Source: CAYGTK01 sp964352775 (GTDB taxonomy: Bacteria > Bacteroidota > Bacteroidia > Chitinophagales > CAIOSU01). Taken from it: DNA of 25,849 nt. Location of the stretch: positions 1 through 25,849 of the forward strand of contig CAYGTK010000030.1 of NCBI GenBank assembly GCA_964352775.1, written 5' to 3'. The notes under the pieces were generated by a model. It ran no database searches, was not told where the DNA came from, and saw only the letters and a list, made by a program, of their open reading frames with translations. The position numbers and the translations under genes were made by a program. This document shows positions 1 to 7,812 of the stretch, piece by piece (the stretch's first letter is position 1; each line of letters starts with the position of its first letter).

Positions 1-1
1 C

Positions 2-1099
2 AATACCCGTATTAAAGCTGCGCTACCAACCGTCAATAAAATAGTGGAAGCAGGCGGAAAAGTTATCTTGATGACCCACCTAGGTCGTCCCAAAAATGGA
101 CCAGAGGCAAAATTCTCTACAGAACAATTGGTTGAGACGCTATCTAAATTGATTGGAAAGGAAGCCCAATTCGTCAACGATACTATCGGCGAAAAGGTAA
201 AAGCTAAAGTAGATAGTCTTCAAAATGGTGATGTGCTATTGTTGGAGAATACTCGCTTCTACAAAGAAGAAACTGCTGGCGATGAAGATTTTGCTAAACA
301 ACTAGCCGAGCTAGGAGATGTATACATCAACGACGCTTTTGGTACTGCGCACCGCGCTCATGCCTCTACCACCATTGTAGCTAATTATTTCGATGCTGAC
401 CATAAGCTATTCGGTTATCTAATGGATACTGAAGTAGCCAATGCCACCAAGGTATTAAAGGAAGCTGAAGGTCCATTCACGGCTATCTTAGGAGGAGCAA
501 AAGTTTCTGACAAGATCAATATTATCCAAAACCTTATTGGTAAAGTAGATAACTTGATCATTGGAGGCGCAATGGCCTACACCTTTCACAAAGCTAATGG
601 CCACGATGTAGGTAGTTCGTTAGTAGAAGAAGACAAACTAGAACTAGCGCGTGAAATATTCAACCATTGTTACCAGAATGATGTAAAACTCTATCTACCA
701 GAAGATTCTATAATAGCGGATGCATTTGATGCAGAAGCCAATACGAAAGAAGAAGATAACAAAGAGATTCCCGAAGGCTGGATGGGCTTAGACATTGGCC
801 CTAAAGCTGTAAAAGCCTTTACCAAGGTTATCAGCAAGTCAAAAACCATCCTTTGGAACGGGCCAATGGGCGTGTTCGAAATGGAGAAATTCCAAAATGG
901 TACCGCAGCCATAGCTTATGCAGTAGCTGACGCTACGGAAGACGGGGCTTTCAGCCTAGTAGGCGGTGGTGATTCGGTAGCCGCTGTTAATAAGTTCGGC
1001 CTAAATGCTCGTGTGAGTTATGTCTCAACTGGCGGTGGAGCAATGCTCGAATTCTTCGAAGGCAAGCAATTACCTGGTATAAAAGCGATAACGGGTTAA
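2..1099 (+). CDS. pgk: Phosphoglycerate kinase (5' end cut by window edge)
   Basis: Transfers the high-energy phosphate of 1,3-bisphosphoglycerate to ADP, giving 3-phosphoglycerate and ATP in cytosolic glycolysis. The reading frame is open from base 2 and begins with NTRIKAALPTVNKIVEAGGK, which matches the family about 30 residues from the usual N-terminus, so the true start lies left of the window. Visible signatures are the substrate-binding THLGRPK, the hinge GGAKVSDK, NGPMGVFE, and the nucleotide-binding GGGDS near the C-terminus. About 365 residues are present out of roughly 395 expected, and the protein ends naturally with TAA. An ATG or GTG inside this stretch, such as GTG at 44, is not the start because homology continues upstream. 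A strong terminator follows, so pgk is transcriptionally separate from the dcw operon behind it. Confidence 0.97.
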   Translation, partial: NTRIKAALPTVNKIVEAGGKVILMTHLGRPKNGPEAKFSTEQLVETLSKLIGKEAQFVNDTIGEKVKAKVDSLQNGDVLLLENTRFYKEETAGDEDFAKQLAELGDVYINDAFGTAHRAHASTTIVANYFDADHKLFGYLMDTEVANATKVLKEAEGPFTAILGGAKVSDKINIIQNLIGKVDNLIIGGAMAYTFHKANGHDVGSSLVEEDKLELAREIFNHCYQNDVKLYLPEDSIIADAFDAEANTKEEDNKEIPEGWMGLDIGPKAVKAFTKVISKSKTILWNGPMGVFEMEKFQNGTAAIAYAVADATEDGAFSLVGGGDSVAAVNKFGLNARVSYVSTGGGAMLEFFEGKQLPGIKAITG

Positions 1100-1102
1100 A
1101 CC

Positions 1103-1119
1103 TTACCACTTTTTACCAC
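1103..1119 (-). promoter_or_regulatory. Inverted pair of MraZ-like boxes behind pgk
   Basis: The heptamer TTACCAC occurs at 1103-1109 and again at 1113-1119. On the - strand this reads GTGGTAA twice with exactly 10-bp spacing. It is the same word and the same period as the direct repeats in front of mraZ, but in the opposite orientation and about 170 bp upstream of them. It starts four bases after the pgk stop codon. Function as an auxiliary MraZ site is an inference; two exact heptamers could still be chance. Confidence 0.5.
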
Positions 1120-1127
1120 CAACAGAT

Positions 1128-1162
1128 AAAAAGCCTGTAGTCGAGTGACTACGGGCTTTTTT
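1128..1162 (+). terminator. Intrinsic terminator of pgk
   Basis: The left arm at 1128-1142 pairs with the right arm at 1147-1161 around the loop GAGT. The only non-Watson-Crick pair is a T-G wobble at 1136/1153. A run of six T at 1157-1162 follows GGGC. The A-rich left flank means the hairpin could also act on the - strand. It lies 29 bases behind the pgk stop and isolates pgk from mraZ. Confidence 0.92.
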
Positions 1163-1259
1163 CATTTATACACCCAAACTTTTAAAACTATCCATTTTTT
1201 GAGGCAATTCGCCCTGAAAGTCCTGTGTGTATTGGGGTTAAGGGTGTTTCTTGAAAAGA

Positions 1260-1310
1260 TGTGGAAAACTATTTAAGTGGTAATCTGTGGTAGAAAGTGG
1301 TAAAATGTGC
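1260..1310 (+). promoter_or_regulatory. MraZ operator: GTGG boxes with 10-bp period
   Basis: [A/T]GTGG occurs at 1276-1280, 1286-1290 and 1296-1300, followed by TGTGC at 1306-1310. All four are exactly 10 bp apart, and three are followed by TAA or TAG. A further TGTGG lies at 1260-1264, out of phase by 16 bp. MraZ proteins are known to bind short direct repeats with one-turn spacing upstream of mraZ. The last box ends 10 bases before the -7 element, so bound MraZ would cover the -33 region; autoregulation is inferred from this geometry. Confidence 0.85.
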
Positions 1311-1320
1311 AATAATTATC

Positions 1321-1328
1321 TACTTTTG
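1321..1328 (+). promoter_or_regulatory. Promoter -7 element of the dcw operon
   Basis: TACTTTTG matches the Bacteroidota -7 consensus TAnnTTTG exactly. Transcription would begin near 1333, leaving a leader of about 25 bases before the mraZ ATG at 1357. No clear -33 TTTG is seen at the usual distance; that position is occupied by the MraZ boxes, which suggests a regulated promoter. This is the only promoter-like site found before a tightly packed 15-kb gene run. Confidence 0.72.
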
Positions 1329-1356
1329 AAAGTAATAACAACTATAGACCACGAAA

Positions 1357-1824
1357 ATGGCCGGATTCTTAGGCGAATATTCTTGCAAAGTCGACCCGAA
1401 AGGAAGATTGAAGATGCCTACTGCTATGAAAAAGCAGTTGCAGCCGGATAATAATGGCCGGTTCGTACTGAACCGTGGTATGGAAAAATGTTTGGTGCTA
1501 TACCCTTTTCACGAATGGGAAAAGGTGAGTGCCAAGGTCAATAAGTTGAACAAGTTCGAGAAGAAGAAACGTGCATTCATGCGCTACTTCTATCGCGGAG
1601 CAACCGAAGTAACATTAGATGGAACTGACCGCCTCTTGTTGCCTAAGCACTTGCTCGGTTATGCCGACTTGAAATCTGATGTTTTAATGACCGCCCAAAA
1701 CTCGGTTATCGAAATATGGAACCCTGAATTGTACGAGGCGCTAATGGCTATGGACTCTGACACTTTCGCCGACTTGGCCGAGGATGTAATGGGCGACATG
1801 GATGATAACGACCCAACGACATGA
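1357..1824 (+). CDS. mraZ: MraZ, transcriptional regulator of the dcw cluster
   Basis: First gene of the division and cell-wall operon. MraZ is a DNA-binding protein of the AbrB/SpoVT superfold that forms ring-shaped oligomers and controls its own operon. Two tandem SpoVT-AbrB units are visible: the first contains DPKGRLKMP near residues 13-21, the second contains VTLDGTDRLLLP near residues 83-94. At 155 residues it is normal to slightly long for the family, with an acidic C-terminal tail. The ATG at 1357 sits about 25 bases behind a good -7 element; no Shine-Dalgarno sequence is present. The stop overlaps the rsmH start as ATGA. The repeat array just upstream is its likely operator. Confidence 0.96.
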   Translation: MAGFLGEYSCKVDPKGRLKMPTAMKKQLQPDNNGRFVLNRGMEKCLVLYPFHEWEKVSAKVNKLNKFEKKKRAFMRYFYRGATEVTLDGTDRLLLPKHLLGYADLKSDVLMTAQNSVIEIWNPELYEALMAMDSDTFADLAEDVMGDMDDNDPTT

Positions 1825-2657
1825 GTTACCACGACCCCGTAATGCTGAACGAAGCTATTGAGGGGCTGGCAATTAAGGAAGACGGAATATATGTGGATGT
1901 AACCTTCGGTGGCGGAGGGCACTCACGAGCGATACTAGAAAAATTGACTACCGGAAAATTGGTCGCTTTCGATCAGGACGAAGACGCACTGCGCAACGTC
2001 CCCGATGATGAGCGATTCATAATGATAGAACAGAATTTCAGACACCTGAAAAAGTATTTAAAGTTGTACAACCTTTTACCCATAGACGGATTGCTGGCAG
2101 ACCTTGGGGTCTCTTCGCACCAGTTCGACACTGCCGGTCGTGGGTTCTCTATCCGTTTCGAGGGCGACCTTGATATGCGCATGGATAAAGAGGGAGAATT
2201 GACAGCAAAGCAATTCTTACTGAAAGCAACTAAGGATGAATTGCAATCCACTTTCTCCAAATACGGAGAGCTTCGCAACTCTCGCACCTTAGCTGAGCTC
2301 ATCGTTCATCAACGTGATGGAGTTAAGCTAGATACTACACAAGACTTCATCGATCTCATTACGCCAGCAATAAAAGGCGAGCGCAATAGATACCTAGCGC
2401 AAGTTTTCCAAGCTATCCGCATTTCTGTTAACGACGAAATGGGCGCCTTGGAAGATCTACTCACCCAATGCTCAGAAGTAATTGGAGAGAATGGTCGCCT
2501 AGTGGTAATGAGCAACGAACCTGAAAAAGACTTCTACGGCAATTTCCATAGGCCATTCAAGTCGCTTACCAAAAAACCGATAACGGCATCAGAAGAGGAG
2601 CTACGGCGAAACCCTCGCTCCCGAAGTGCCAAACTCCGAATAGCCCAACGGACTTAA
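1821..2657 (+). CDS. rsmH: 16S rRNA (cytosine(1402)-N(4))-methyltransferase RsmH
   Basis: Methylates N4 of C1402 in the decoding centre of 16S rRNA using S-adenosylmethionine. The Rossmann glycine loop is DVTFGGGGHS at residues 26-35, followed by the acidic SAM-binding FDQDEDA near 50-56. LADLGVSSHQFD, RGFSIRF and DLDMRMD are family hallmarks, as is RYLAQVFQAIRI. The C-terminus keeps the basic RNPRSRSAKLR element. The length of 278 residues is a little short against the usual 300 or so. The start ATG overlaps the mraZ stop by four bases (ATGA), which indicates translational coupling. Formerly called mraW. Confidence 0.97.
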   Translation: MSYHDPVMLNEAIEGLAIKEDGIYVDVTFGGGGHSRAILEKLTTGKLVAFDQDEDALRNVPDDERFIMIEQNFRHLKKYLKLYNLLPIDGLLADLGVSSHQFDTAGRGFSIRFEGDLDMRMDKEGELTAKQFLLKATKDELQSTFSKYGELRNSRTLAELIVHQRDGVKLDTTQDFIDLITPAIKGERNRYLAQVFQAIRISVNDEMGALEDLLTQCSEVIGENGRLVVMSNEPEKDFYGNFHRPFKSLTKKPITASEEELRRNPRSRSAKLRIAQRT

Positions 2658-2686
2658 CACCGCCCCCATAACACCCAAAACGCAGC

Positions 2687-3028
2687 ATGACCAAAAAATC
2701 CAATAAGAATACAAACAGCTTCACCAGACTACTGGGGGGAAACTGGTTTACGTTAGACAACGTGGTCAGGCACCTTGGCTTTGTGATGTTCTTATTTGGC
2801 TTAACCATCATCTACATCAATTCTACGCACAGTTCTGAGGGTACCATTCGTCAAATAGACCGAGCAAAAGCAGAAGTGAAGGAACTCCGCTGGGAATACA
2901 TGAGCGCCAAAAGCGACTTAATGTACAAAAGCAAACAAACCGAGGTAGCCGCAGCTGTGCAGCCCTTAGGATTAGAAGAAATAACCGCACCACCCAAAAA
3001 AATAGTGATACCAAAAGGTGAGTATTAA
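2687..3028 (+). CDS. ftsL: FtsL-like division protein (Bacteroidota type)
   Basis: A small bitopic membrane protein of 113 residues in the position always held by FtsL, between rsmH and ftsI. A basic, polar cytoplasmic N-terminus (residues 1-29) is followed by one hydrophobic segment at about 31-46 (GFVMFLFGLTIIYI) and a charged stretch at about 52-88 that could form a short coiled coil. This is the topology of FtsL, which bridges FtsQ and the FtsW/FtsI synthase in the septal membrane. Sequence similarity to proteobacterial FtsL is weak, so the call rests on context and topology and fits the Bacteroidota FtsL-like family. It starts 29 bases after rsmH and overlaps the ftsI start by 11 bases. 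Confidence 0.85.
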   Translation: MTKKSNKNTNSFTRLLGGNWFTLDNVVRHLGFVMFLFGLTIIYINSTHSSEGTIRQIDRAKAEVKELRWEYMSAKSDLMYKSKQTEVAAAVQPLGLEEITAPPKKIVIPKGEY

Positions 3029-5099
3029 GAAGGACATAGTAGTACGTATATACGTAGCGTTCTTTGCCATGGCATTGTTCGGTGGGGCTGTCCTGTTTAG
3101 GGCTGGTCAGGTACAAACCGTGCATGGTACCTTCTATCGCGATATGGCCGATAGCCTAACACTATCGTATCGACCAATGGATGCTGAGCGTGGAAATGTG
3201 CTTTCTTCCGATGGTCGTCTATTAGCTACTTCCCTTCCATTTTTCGAGGTGCGTGCCGATATGGTTGCCGTTTCGGAAAAGCTTTTTGAAGAATATAGTG
3301 ATTCGCTCGCATTGTGCATGAGTACCTTCTTCGGCGACAAGTCGAAAAACGAATACCACAAAAAACTGGTATCCGCCCGCCGTGGAGGAAAACGCTACTT
3401 ATTGATCCGTAAAGGATTGACCTACCCTGAATTACAGACCATCAAGTCGTGGCCAATATTCCGCAAGGGTCGTTACCGCGGTGGAATCATCGTGTTGCAG
3501 AAGAACAAACGGGTAATGCCATTCAAGTTGTTAGCTCACCGTACCATTGGATATGTGCGCGATGATATTCAACCAGTCGGTTTAGAAGGAACTTACGATG
3601 ATGAACTAACAGGTGTGAAAGGAAAACGCCTAATGCAACGCATCGCTGGCGGCACTTGGGTCCCAGTAAATGATGAAGAAGAGATAAGCTCCGTTCACGG
3701 AAAAGACATCATTACTACTATTGACATCAATCTGCAAGATGTAACAGAAAACGCTCTACTAAAAGCCCTAAAAAAGCACAAGGCTGATCATGGAACTGCC
3801 ATTGTAATGGAAGTAGCCACGGGTCAGATAAAAGCCATAGCCAACCTTGGGAAGACCAAAAATGATGAATACTGGGAATCATACAATTATGCAGTAGGGG
3901 AGGCAACCGAGCCAGGATCAACTCTGAAAACGGCATCCATGATCGCCCTTTTTGAGGATAATCTAGTTAGTGTGAATGATAGCGTAGATCTAGAGAACGG
4001 GCGAACCAAGTACTACGACAAAACCATGCGCGATTCTGATAAACACGACTATCGGAACGTAACTGCTCAAATGGCTTTCGAGATCTCTTCTAACGTAGGT
4101 ATCTCAAGGTTAATCAATGATAACTACCTCAACAAGCCACAACAATACATCGACCACCTAAAGGCGATGGGCTTAGATCAGAAAACTGGTATTGAGATAA
4201 AAGGAGAACCTTCTCCACTAATTAAAGATGCAGACGATAACACATGGAGTGGGGTATCTCTTCCGTGGATGTCAGTGGGTTACGAGTTAACCATCACGCC
4301 ATTACAACAACTTGCCTTCTACAACGCCATTGCCAACAATGGTAAAATGATGAAGCCTTATCTGGTAAAAGCCATCCGCGAATACGGCGAGGTAACAGAA
4401 ACTATTGAGCCAGAAGTTTTAAAGGAATCGATCTGCTCACAAAGCACACTCGATAAAATACGACCGCTACTAGAAGGTGTTGTAGAAAGAGGAACTGCCA
4501 AGAACTTAAAGTCAGCCAACTACAAAATAGCTGGCAAAACGGGTACGGCACAGATCGCTATGGCAGGCCGTTACCAAAAAGTTTACCAAGCCTCTTTCGC
4601 TGGCTATTTTCCTGCTGACGATCCGCAGTACTCTTGCATCGTTATCGTCAACTCGCCGAAGTCGGGCATCTATTATGGTGGTTGGGTAGCTGGTCCAGTT
4701 TTCCGCGAGATAGCCGATAAGGTTTACGCCAGCGCAATTCCATTGCATGACAATATCAGTCACGATGCCCTTGCTACTACTATGCCTTCTTCCAAGTCTG
4801 GATATCAGTCTGATGTAAAAGCGATATACGCTTCGCTTGGAATGGAAATGCAGTCGGTGCCTGATATGGATTGGGTGAAGTGCAGCACGGGTGAAAGCCA
4901 ACCAAAACTATCGGGTCGCGAAATGGCGAAAGGAGTAATTCCCGATGTACGTGGAATGGGTTTGCGCGATGCTATCTATTTACTAGAAAATGAAGGGTTA
5001 AAAGTGGTGGTAAAAGGCCGTGGAAAAGTAGTGATGCAATCCGTAATTCCTGGAACCAGATCAACTGACGGACGAGAAATAGTACTCACCCTAAGCTAA
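3018..5099 (+). CDS. ftsI: Septal peptidoglycan transpeptidase FtsI/PBP3 with a C-terminal PASTA domain
   Basis: Class B penicillin-binding protein that crosslinks septal peptidoglycan, working with FtsW. A GTG start at 3018 lies inside the end of the ftsL-like gene; the preceding AAAGG is weak. A membrane anchor lies at about residues 8-28, then a dimerisation domain, then the transpeptidase. Active-site motifs are complete: S301-T-L-K304 (SxxK, nucleophile Ser301), S357-S-N359 (SxN) and K507-T-G509 (KTG). One PASTA domain spans about 641-693, starting IPDVRGMGLRDAIYLL. The 693-residue length fits Bacteroidota FtsI, which are longer than the E. coli protein because of the added PASTA unit. 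The stop overlaps murE by one base (TAATG). Confidence 0.96.
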   Translation: MSIKKDIVVRIYVAFFAMALFGGAVLFRAGQVQTVHGTFYRDMADSLTLSYRPMDAERGNVLSSDGRLLATSLPFFEVRADMVAVSEKLFEEYSDSLALCMSTFFGDKSKNEYHKKLVSARRGGKRYLLIRKGLTYPELQTIKSWPIFRKGRYRGGIIVLQKNKRVMPFKLLAHRTIGYVRDDIQPVGLEGTYDDELTGVKGKRLMQRIAGGTWVPVNDEEEISSVHGKDIITTIDINLQDVTENALLKALKKHKADHGTAIVMEVATGQIKAIANLGKTKNDEYWESYNYAVGEATEPGSTLKTASMIALFEDNLVSVNDSVDLENGRTKYYDKTMRDSDKHDYRNVTAQMAFEISSNVGISRLINDNYLNKPQQYIDHLKAMGLDQKTGIEIKGEPSPLIKDADDNTWSGVSLPWMSVGYELTITPLQQLAFYNAIANNGKMMKPYLVKAIREYGEVTETIEPEVLKESICSQSTLDKIRPLLEGVVERGTAKNLKSANYKIAGKTGTAQIAMAGRYQKVYQASFAGYFPADDPQYSCIVIVNSPKSGIYYGGWVAGPVFREIADKVYASAIPLHDNISHDALATTMPSSKSGYQSDVKAIYASLGMEMQSVPDMDWVKCSTGESQPKLSGREMAKGVIPDVRGMGLRDAIYLLENEGLKVVVKGRGKVVMQSVIPGTRSTDGREIVLTLS

Positions 5100-6565
5100 T
5101 GAAGCAGTTAAGCGACATATTATACCAAGTGAACCTCATAGAGGTGCATGGACTAACGGATATCACCGTGAAGTCCATCGCATTCGACTCCCGCAAGGTG
5201 AGCGAAGGTTCGGTATTTGTAGCTGTGCCAGGTACTCAGGTGGACGGTCATGATTACATCAATAAAGCCCTCGATTTAGGCGCAACAGCTATAGTAGCTG
5301 AAAAACTTCCTACAGAAAGAAAAGTAGGTGTTACTTACGTACAAGTAGCTATAAGCTCGGCAGCACTCGGTATCATGGCCTCTAACTTCTACGATAATCC
5401 TTCTGAAAAATTGAAAGTAGTAGGCGTTACAGGCACAAATGGTAAAACTACTGTAGCCACATTATTATACGATCTATACACCGACCTAGGCTATAAAACA
5501 GGATTACTATCTACCGTAGAGAATAAGATAGACGGAACAATTCTTCCAGCTACACACACTACGCCTGATGCTATCCAATTACAAGCCTTATTGGCTCGTA
5601 TGGTAGCAGAAGACTGCGATATGTGTTTCATGGAAGTAAGCTCTCACGCACTTGATCAAGATCGCGTAGCAGGACTGCAATTCGCTGGAGCGATATTCAC
5701 CAATATCTCTCACGACCATCTGGATTATCACGAAACCTTTGATGCTTACATCAAGGCGAAAAAGAAATTATTCGATGGACTTCCATCCACAGCATTCGCG
5801 CTAAGCAATGTAGATGATAAGCGCGGACCTGTGATGTTACAGAACACCAAGGCCAAGAAAAGTTACTACAGCCTAAAAGGCATCGGCGACATCAACGCCA
5901 AGATATTAGACAACTCCTTCACAGGTCTTCAATTGATATTGGATGGAGCAGAGCTACACGTAAAGCTAATCGGCGACTTTAATGCTTCCAACCTACTATG
6001 TGCCTACGGCGCAGCAACACTTTTGGGAGAACCAAAGGAAACAGTACTTGTCGCGCTAAGCAATCTAGATACAGCCGAAGGCCGCTTCGACCATTACATC
6101 TCTCCGAAGGAAAGAATAGTAGGGATAGTAGATTACGCTCACACGCCAGATGCTTTGAAGAAAGTACTTTCCACCATAACCGCCATTCGTGGAGGAAACG
6201 AGAAACTGATAACCATAGTAGGTTGCGGTGGCGATCGCGATAAAGCAAAGCGCCCAGTAATGGCTCGTATAGCTGCTGAACTAAGCGATCAAGTGGTACT
6301 TACTTCTGATAATCCGCGCAGTGAAAAACCTGATGCCATCCTAGCCGATATGCAAGCTGGAATTACGCCTGATTTGGCAAGAAAGGTGCTCACTATCGAA
6401 AACCGCAAAGAAGCCATCCGCACGGCAAGTGCAATGGCACAAACTAACGACATCATTCTATTGGCTGGAAAAGGCCACGAGAAGTACCAAGATATAGCAG
6501 GGGTAAAGCATCCCTTCGACGATAAGCAACTATTACATGACACCCTAAAAGCCTTGGATAAGTAA
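5099..6565 (+). CDS. murE: UDP-MurNAc-L-Ala-D-Glu: meso-diaminopimelate ligase
   Basis: Third amino-acid ligase of cytoplasmic peptidoglycan precursor synthesis, adding the diamino acid to UDP-MurNAc-dipeptide with ATP. The Mur-ligase P-loop is G112-TNGKTT118. The central domain contains the TTPD and SSHALDQ elements and the lysine-rich YIKAKKKLF that supplies the carbamoylated lysine. The specificity motif is D404-N-P-R407 followed by SE, the signature of enzymes that use meso-diaminopimelate rather than lysine. AGKGHE near the C-terminus is also typical. Its 488 residues are normal. Both ends overlap neighbours by one base (TAATG with ftsI and with mraY). murF, often the next gene in other phyla, is absent here, as is usual in Bacteroidota. 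Confidence 0.97.
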   Translation: MKQLSDILYQVNLIEVHGLTDITVKSIAFDSRKVSEGSVFVAVPGTQVDGHDYINKALDLGATAIVAEKLPTERKVGVTYVQVAISSAALGIMASNFYDNPSEKLKVVGVTGTNGKTTVATLLYDLYTDLGYKTGLLSTVENKIDGTILPATHTTPDAIQLQALLARMVAEDCDMCFMEVSSHALDQDRVAGLQFAGAIFTNISHDHLDYHETFDAYIKAKKKLFDGLPSTAFALSNVDDKRGPVMLQNTKAKKSYYSLKGIGDINAKILDNSFTGLQLILDGAELHVKLIGDFNASNLLCAYGAATLLGEPKETVLVALSNLDTAEGRFDHYISPKERIVGIVDYAHTPDALKKVLSTITAIRGGNEKLITIVGCGGDRDKAKRPVMARIAAELSDQVVLTSDNPRSEKPDAILADMQAGITPDLARKVLTIENRKEAIRTASAMAQTNDIILLAGKGHEKYQDIAGVKHPFDDKQLLHDTLKALDK

Positions 6566-7812
6566 TGTTATACTACCTATTCGCATATTTGGAAGAGGCC
6601 TACGACCTACCTGGAGCATCATTGTTCCAGTTCATCACCTTTAGGGCGGCATTTGCTATAATCACCTCGTTGATCATCTCACTTATTTTCGGTGGTCGCA
6701 TCATTCGTATGCTCCATAACCTTCAGGTTGGGGAAACTATCCGTGACTTAGGCCTAGCTGGTCAAAAAGAAAAAGAAGGCACGCCTACTATGGGTGGTTT
6801 GTTAATACTAGCCGCCATCATCATCCCAACACTACTCTTCGCCGATTTAGGTAATGTATATGTCCAACTCATGCTACTGGTAACGGTTTGGATGGGCTTT
6901 ATCGGCTTTTTAGATGACTACATAAAAGTCTTCAAAAAGAATAAAGCAGGCTTAGCGGGTAAGTTCAAAGTTATCGGGCAGATAGGTCTTGGATTAATAG
7001 TTGGCGCAGTACTTTACTTCAGCCCGGATGTTGTGGTTCGTGAAAAATTACCACAAGGAGTGGTTGTTACGCAATCTGACATTGACCAGGGCAAGGCCTT
7101 TGAAATGGAAGATGGGATGTACATCAATTCTAAAAAATTGATCACTACCATTCCATTCGTAAAAGGCAACGAATTCAACTACGCCAACGCACTTTGGTTC
7201 ATGGGCGATAGCAAACACCAGTGGGCTTGGTTGATCTTCATCCCTGTTGTCATCTTCATTGTAACCGCCGTTTCCAACGGGGCTAACATGACGGATGGGA
7301 TAGATGGATTAGCCACAGGAACGTCCGCAATCATGATGATCACGCTGGCCGTATTTGCATACGTATCTGGTAGCATCATCTTCTCCGACTACCTCAATAT
7401 CATGTACATCCCGCTTACAGGTGAGTTGGTGATCTACTGTGCTGCATTCATTGGGGCATGCATTGGTTTCCTTTGGTACAATAGTTTCCCTGCCCAAGTA
7501 TTTATGGGCGATACAGGAAGCCTTGCCATCGGTGGTATCATCGCTGCATTAGCTATCATACTACGCAAGGAATTACTCATTCCTATTCTATGCGGCGTGT
7601 TCTTAGCAGAGAACCTATCGGTAATGATACAAGTAGGCTACTTCAAATACACCAAGAAGAAATTTGGAGAGGGTCGTCGTGTATTCCTTATGGCACCGCT
7701 GCACCACCATTATCAGAAGTTGGGCATGCACGAAAGCAAGATCGTTTCTCGCTTTTGGATCGTCGGTATCCTACTCGCAATATTCACCATTGTAACCCTC
7801 AAAATAAGATGA
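6565..7812 (+). CDS. mraY: Phospho-N-acetylmuramoyl-pentapeptide transferase (lipid I synthase)
   Basis: Integral membrane enzyme that moves phospho-MurNAc-pentapeptide onto undecaprenyl phosphate, giving lipid I. Seen motifs are GTPTMGG, the Asp pair D117-D118 in FLDDYIKVF, the NGANMTDGIDGLA block with Asp at 244 and 247, FMGDTGS, and the cytoplasmic APLHHHYQ with His380-382. The protein has 415 residues against about 360 in E. coli. The surplus is mainly a polar insertion at roughly residues 150-210, before the segment WLIFIPVVIFIV, a feature I associate with Bacteroidota MraY. It is flanked by a TAATG overlap with murE and an ATGA overlap with murD. Confidence 0.97.
   Translation: MLYYLFAYLEEAYDLPGASLFQFITFRAAFAIITSLIISLIFGGRIIRMLHNLQVGETIRDLGLAGQKEKEGTPTMGGLLILAAIIIPTLLFADLGNVYVQLMLLVTVWMGFIGFLDDYIKVFKKNKAGLAGKFKVIGQIGLGLIVGAVLYFSPDVVVREKLPQGVVVTQSDIDQGKAFEMEDGMYINSKKLITTIPFVKGNEFNYANALWFMGDSKHQWAWLIFIPVVIFIVTAVSNGANMTDGIDGLATGTSAIMMITLAVFAYVSGSIIFSDYLNIMYIPLTGELVIYCAAFIGACIGFLWYNSFPAQVFMGDTGSLAIGGIIAALAIILRKELLIPILCGVFLAENLSVMIQVGYFKYTKKKFGEGRRVFLMAPLHHHYQKLGMHESKIVSRFWIVGILLAIFTIVTLKIR

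Noticed and set aside
5998..6243. 81-codon + strand frame inside murE
   Set aside because: Arg/Ser-rich composition typical of an out-of-frame shadow of a conserved gene.
7590..7808. Upstream in-frame extension of murD (73 extra residues)
   Set aside because: It lies wholly inside mraY, has no MurD homology and reads as an Arg/His-rich shadow; ATG 7809 overlaps the mraY stop and begins the conserved fold.
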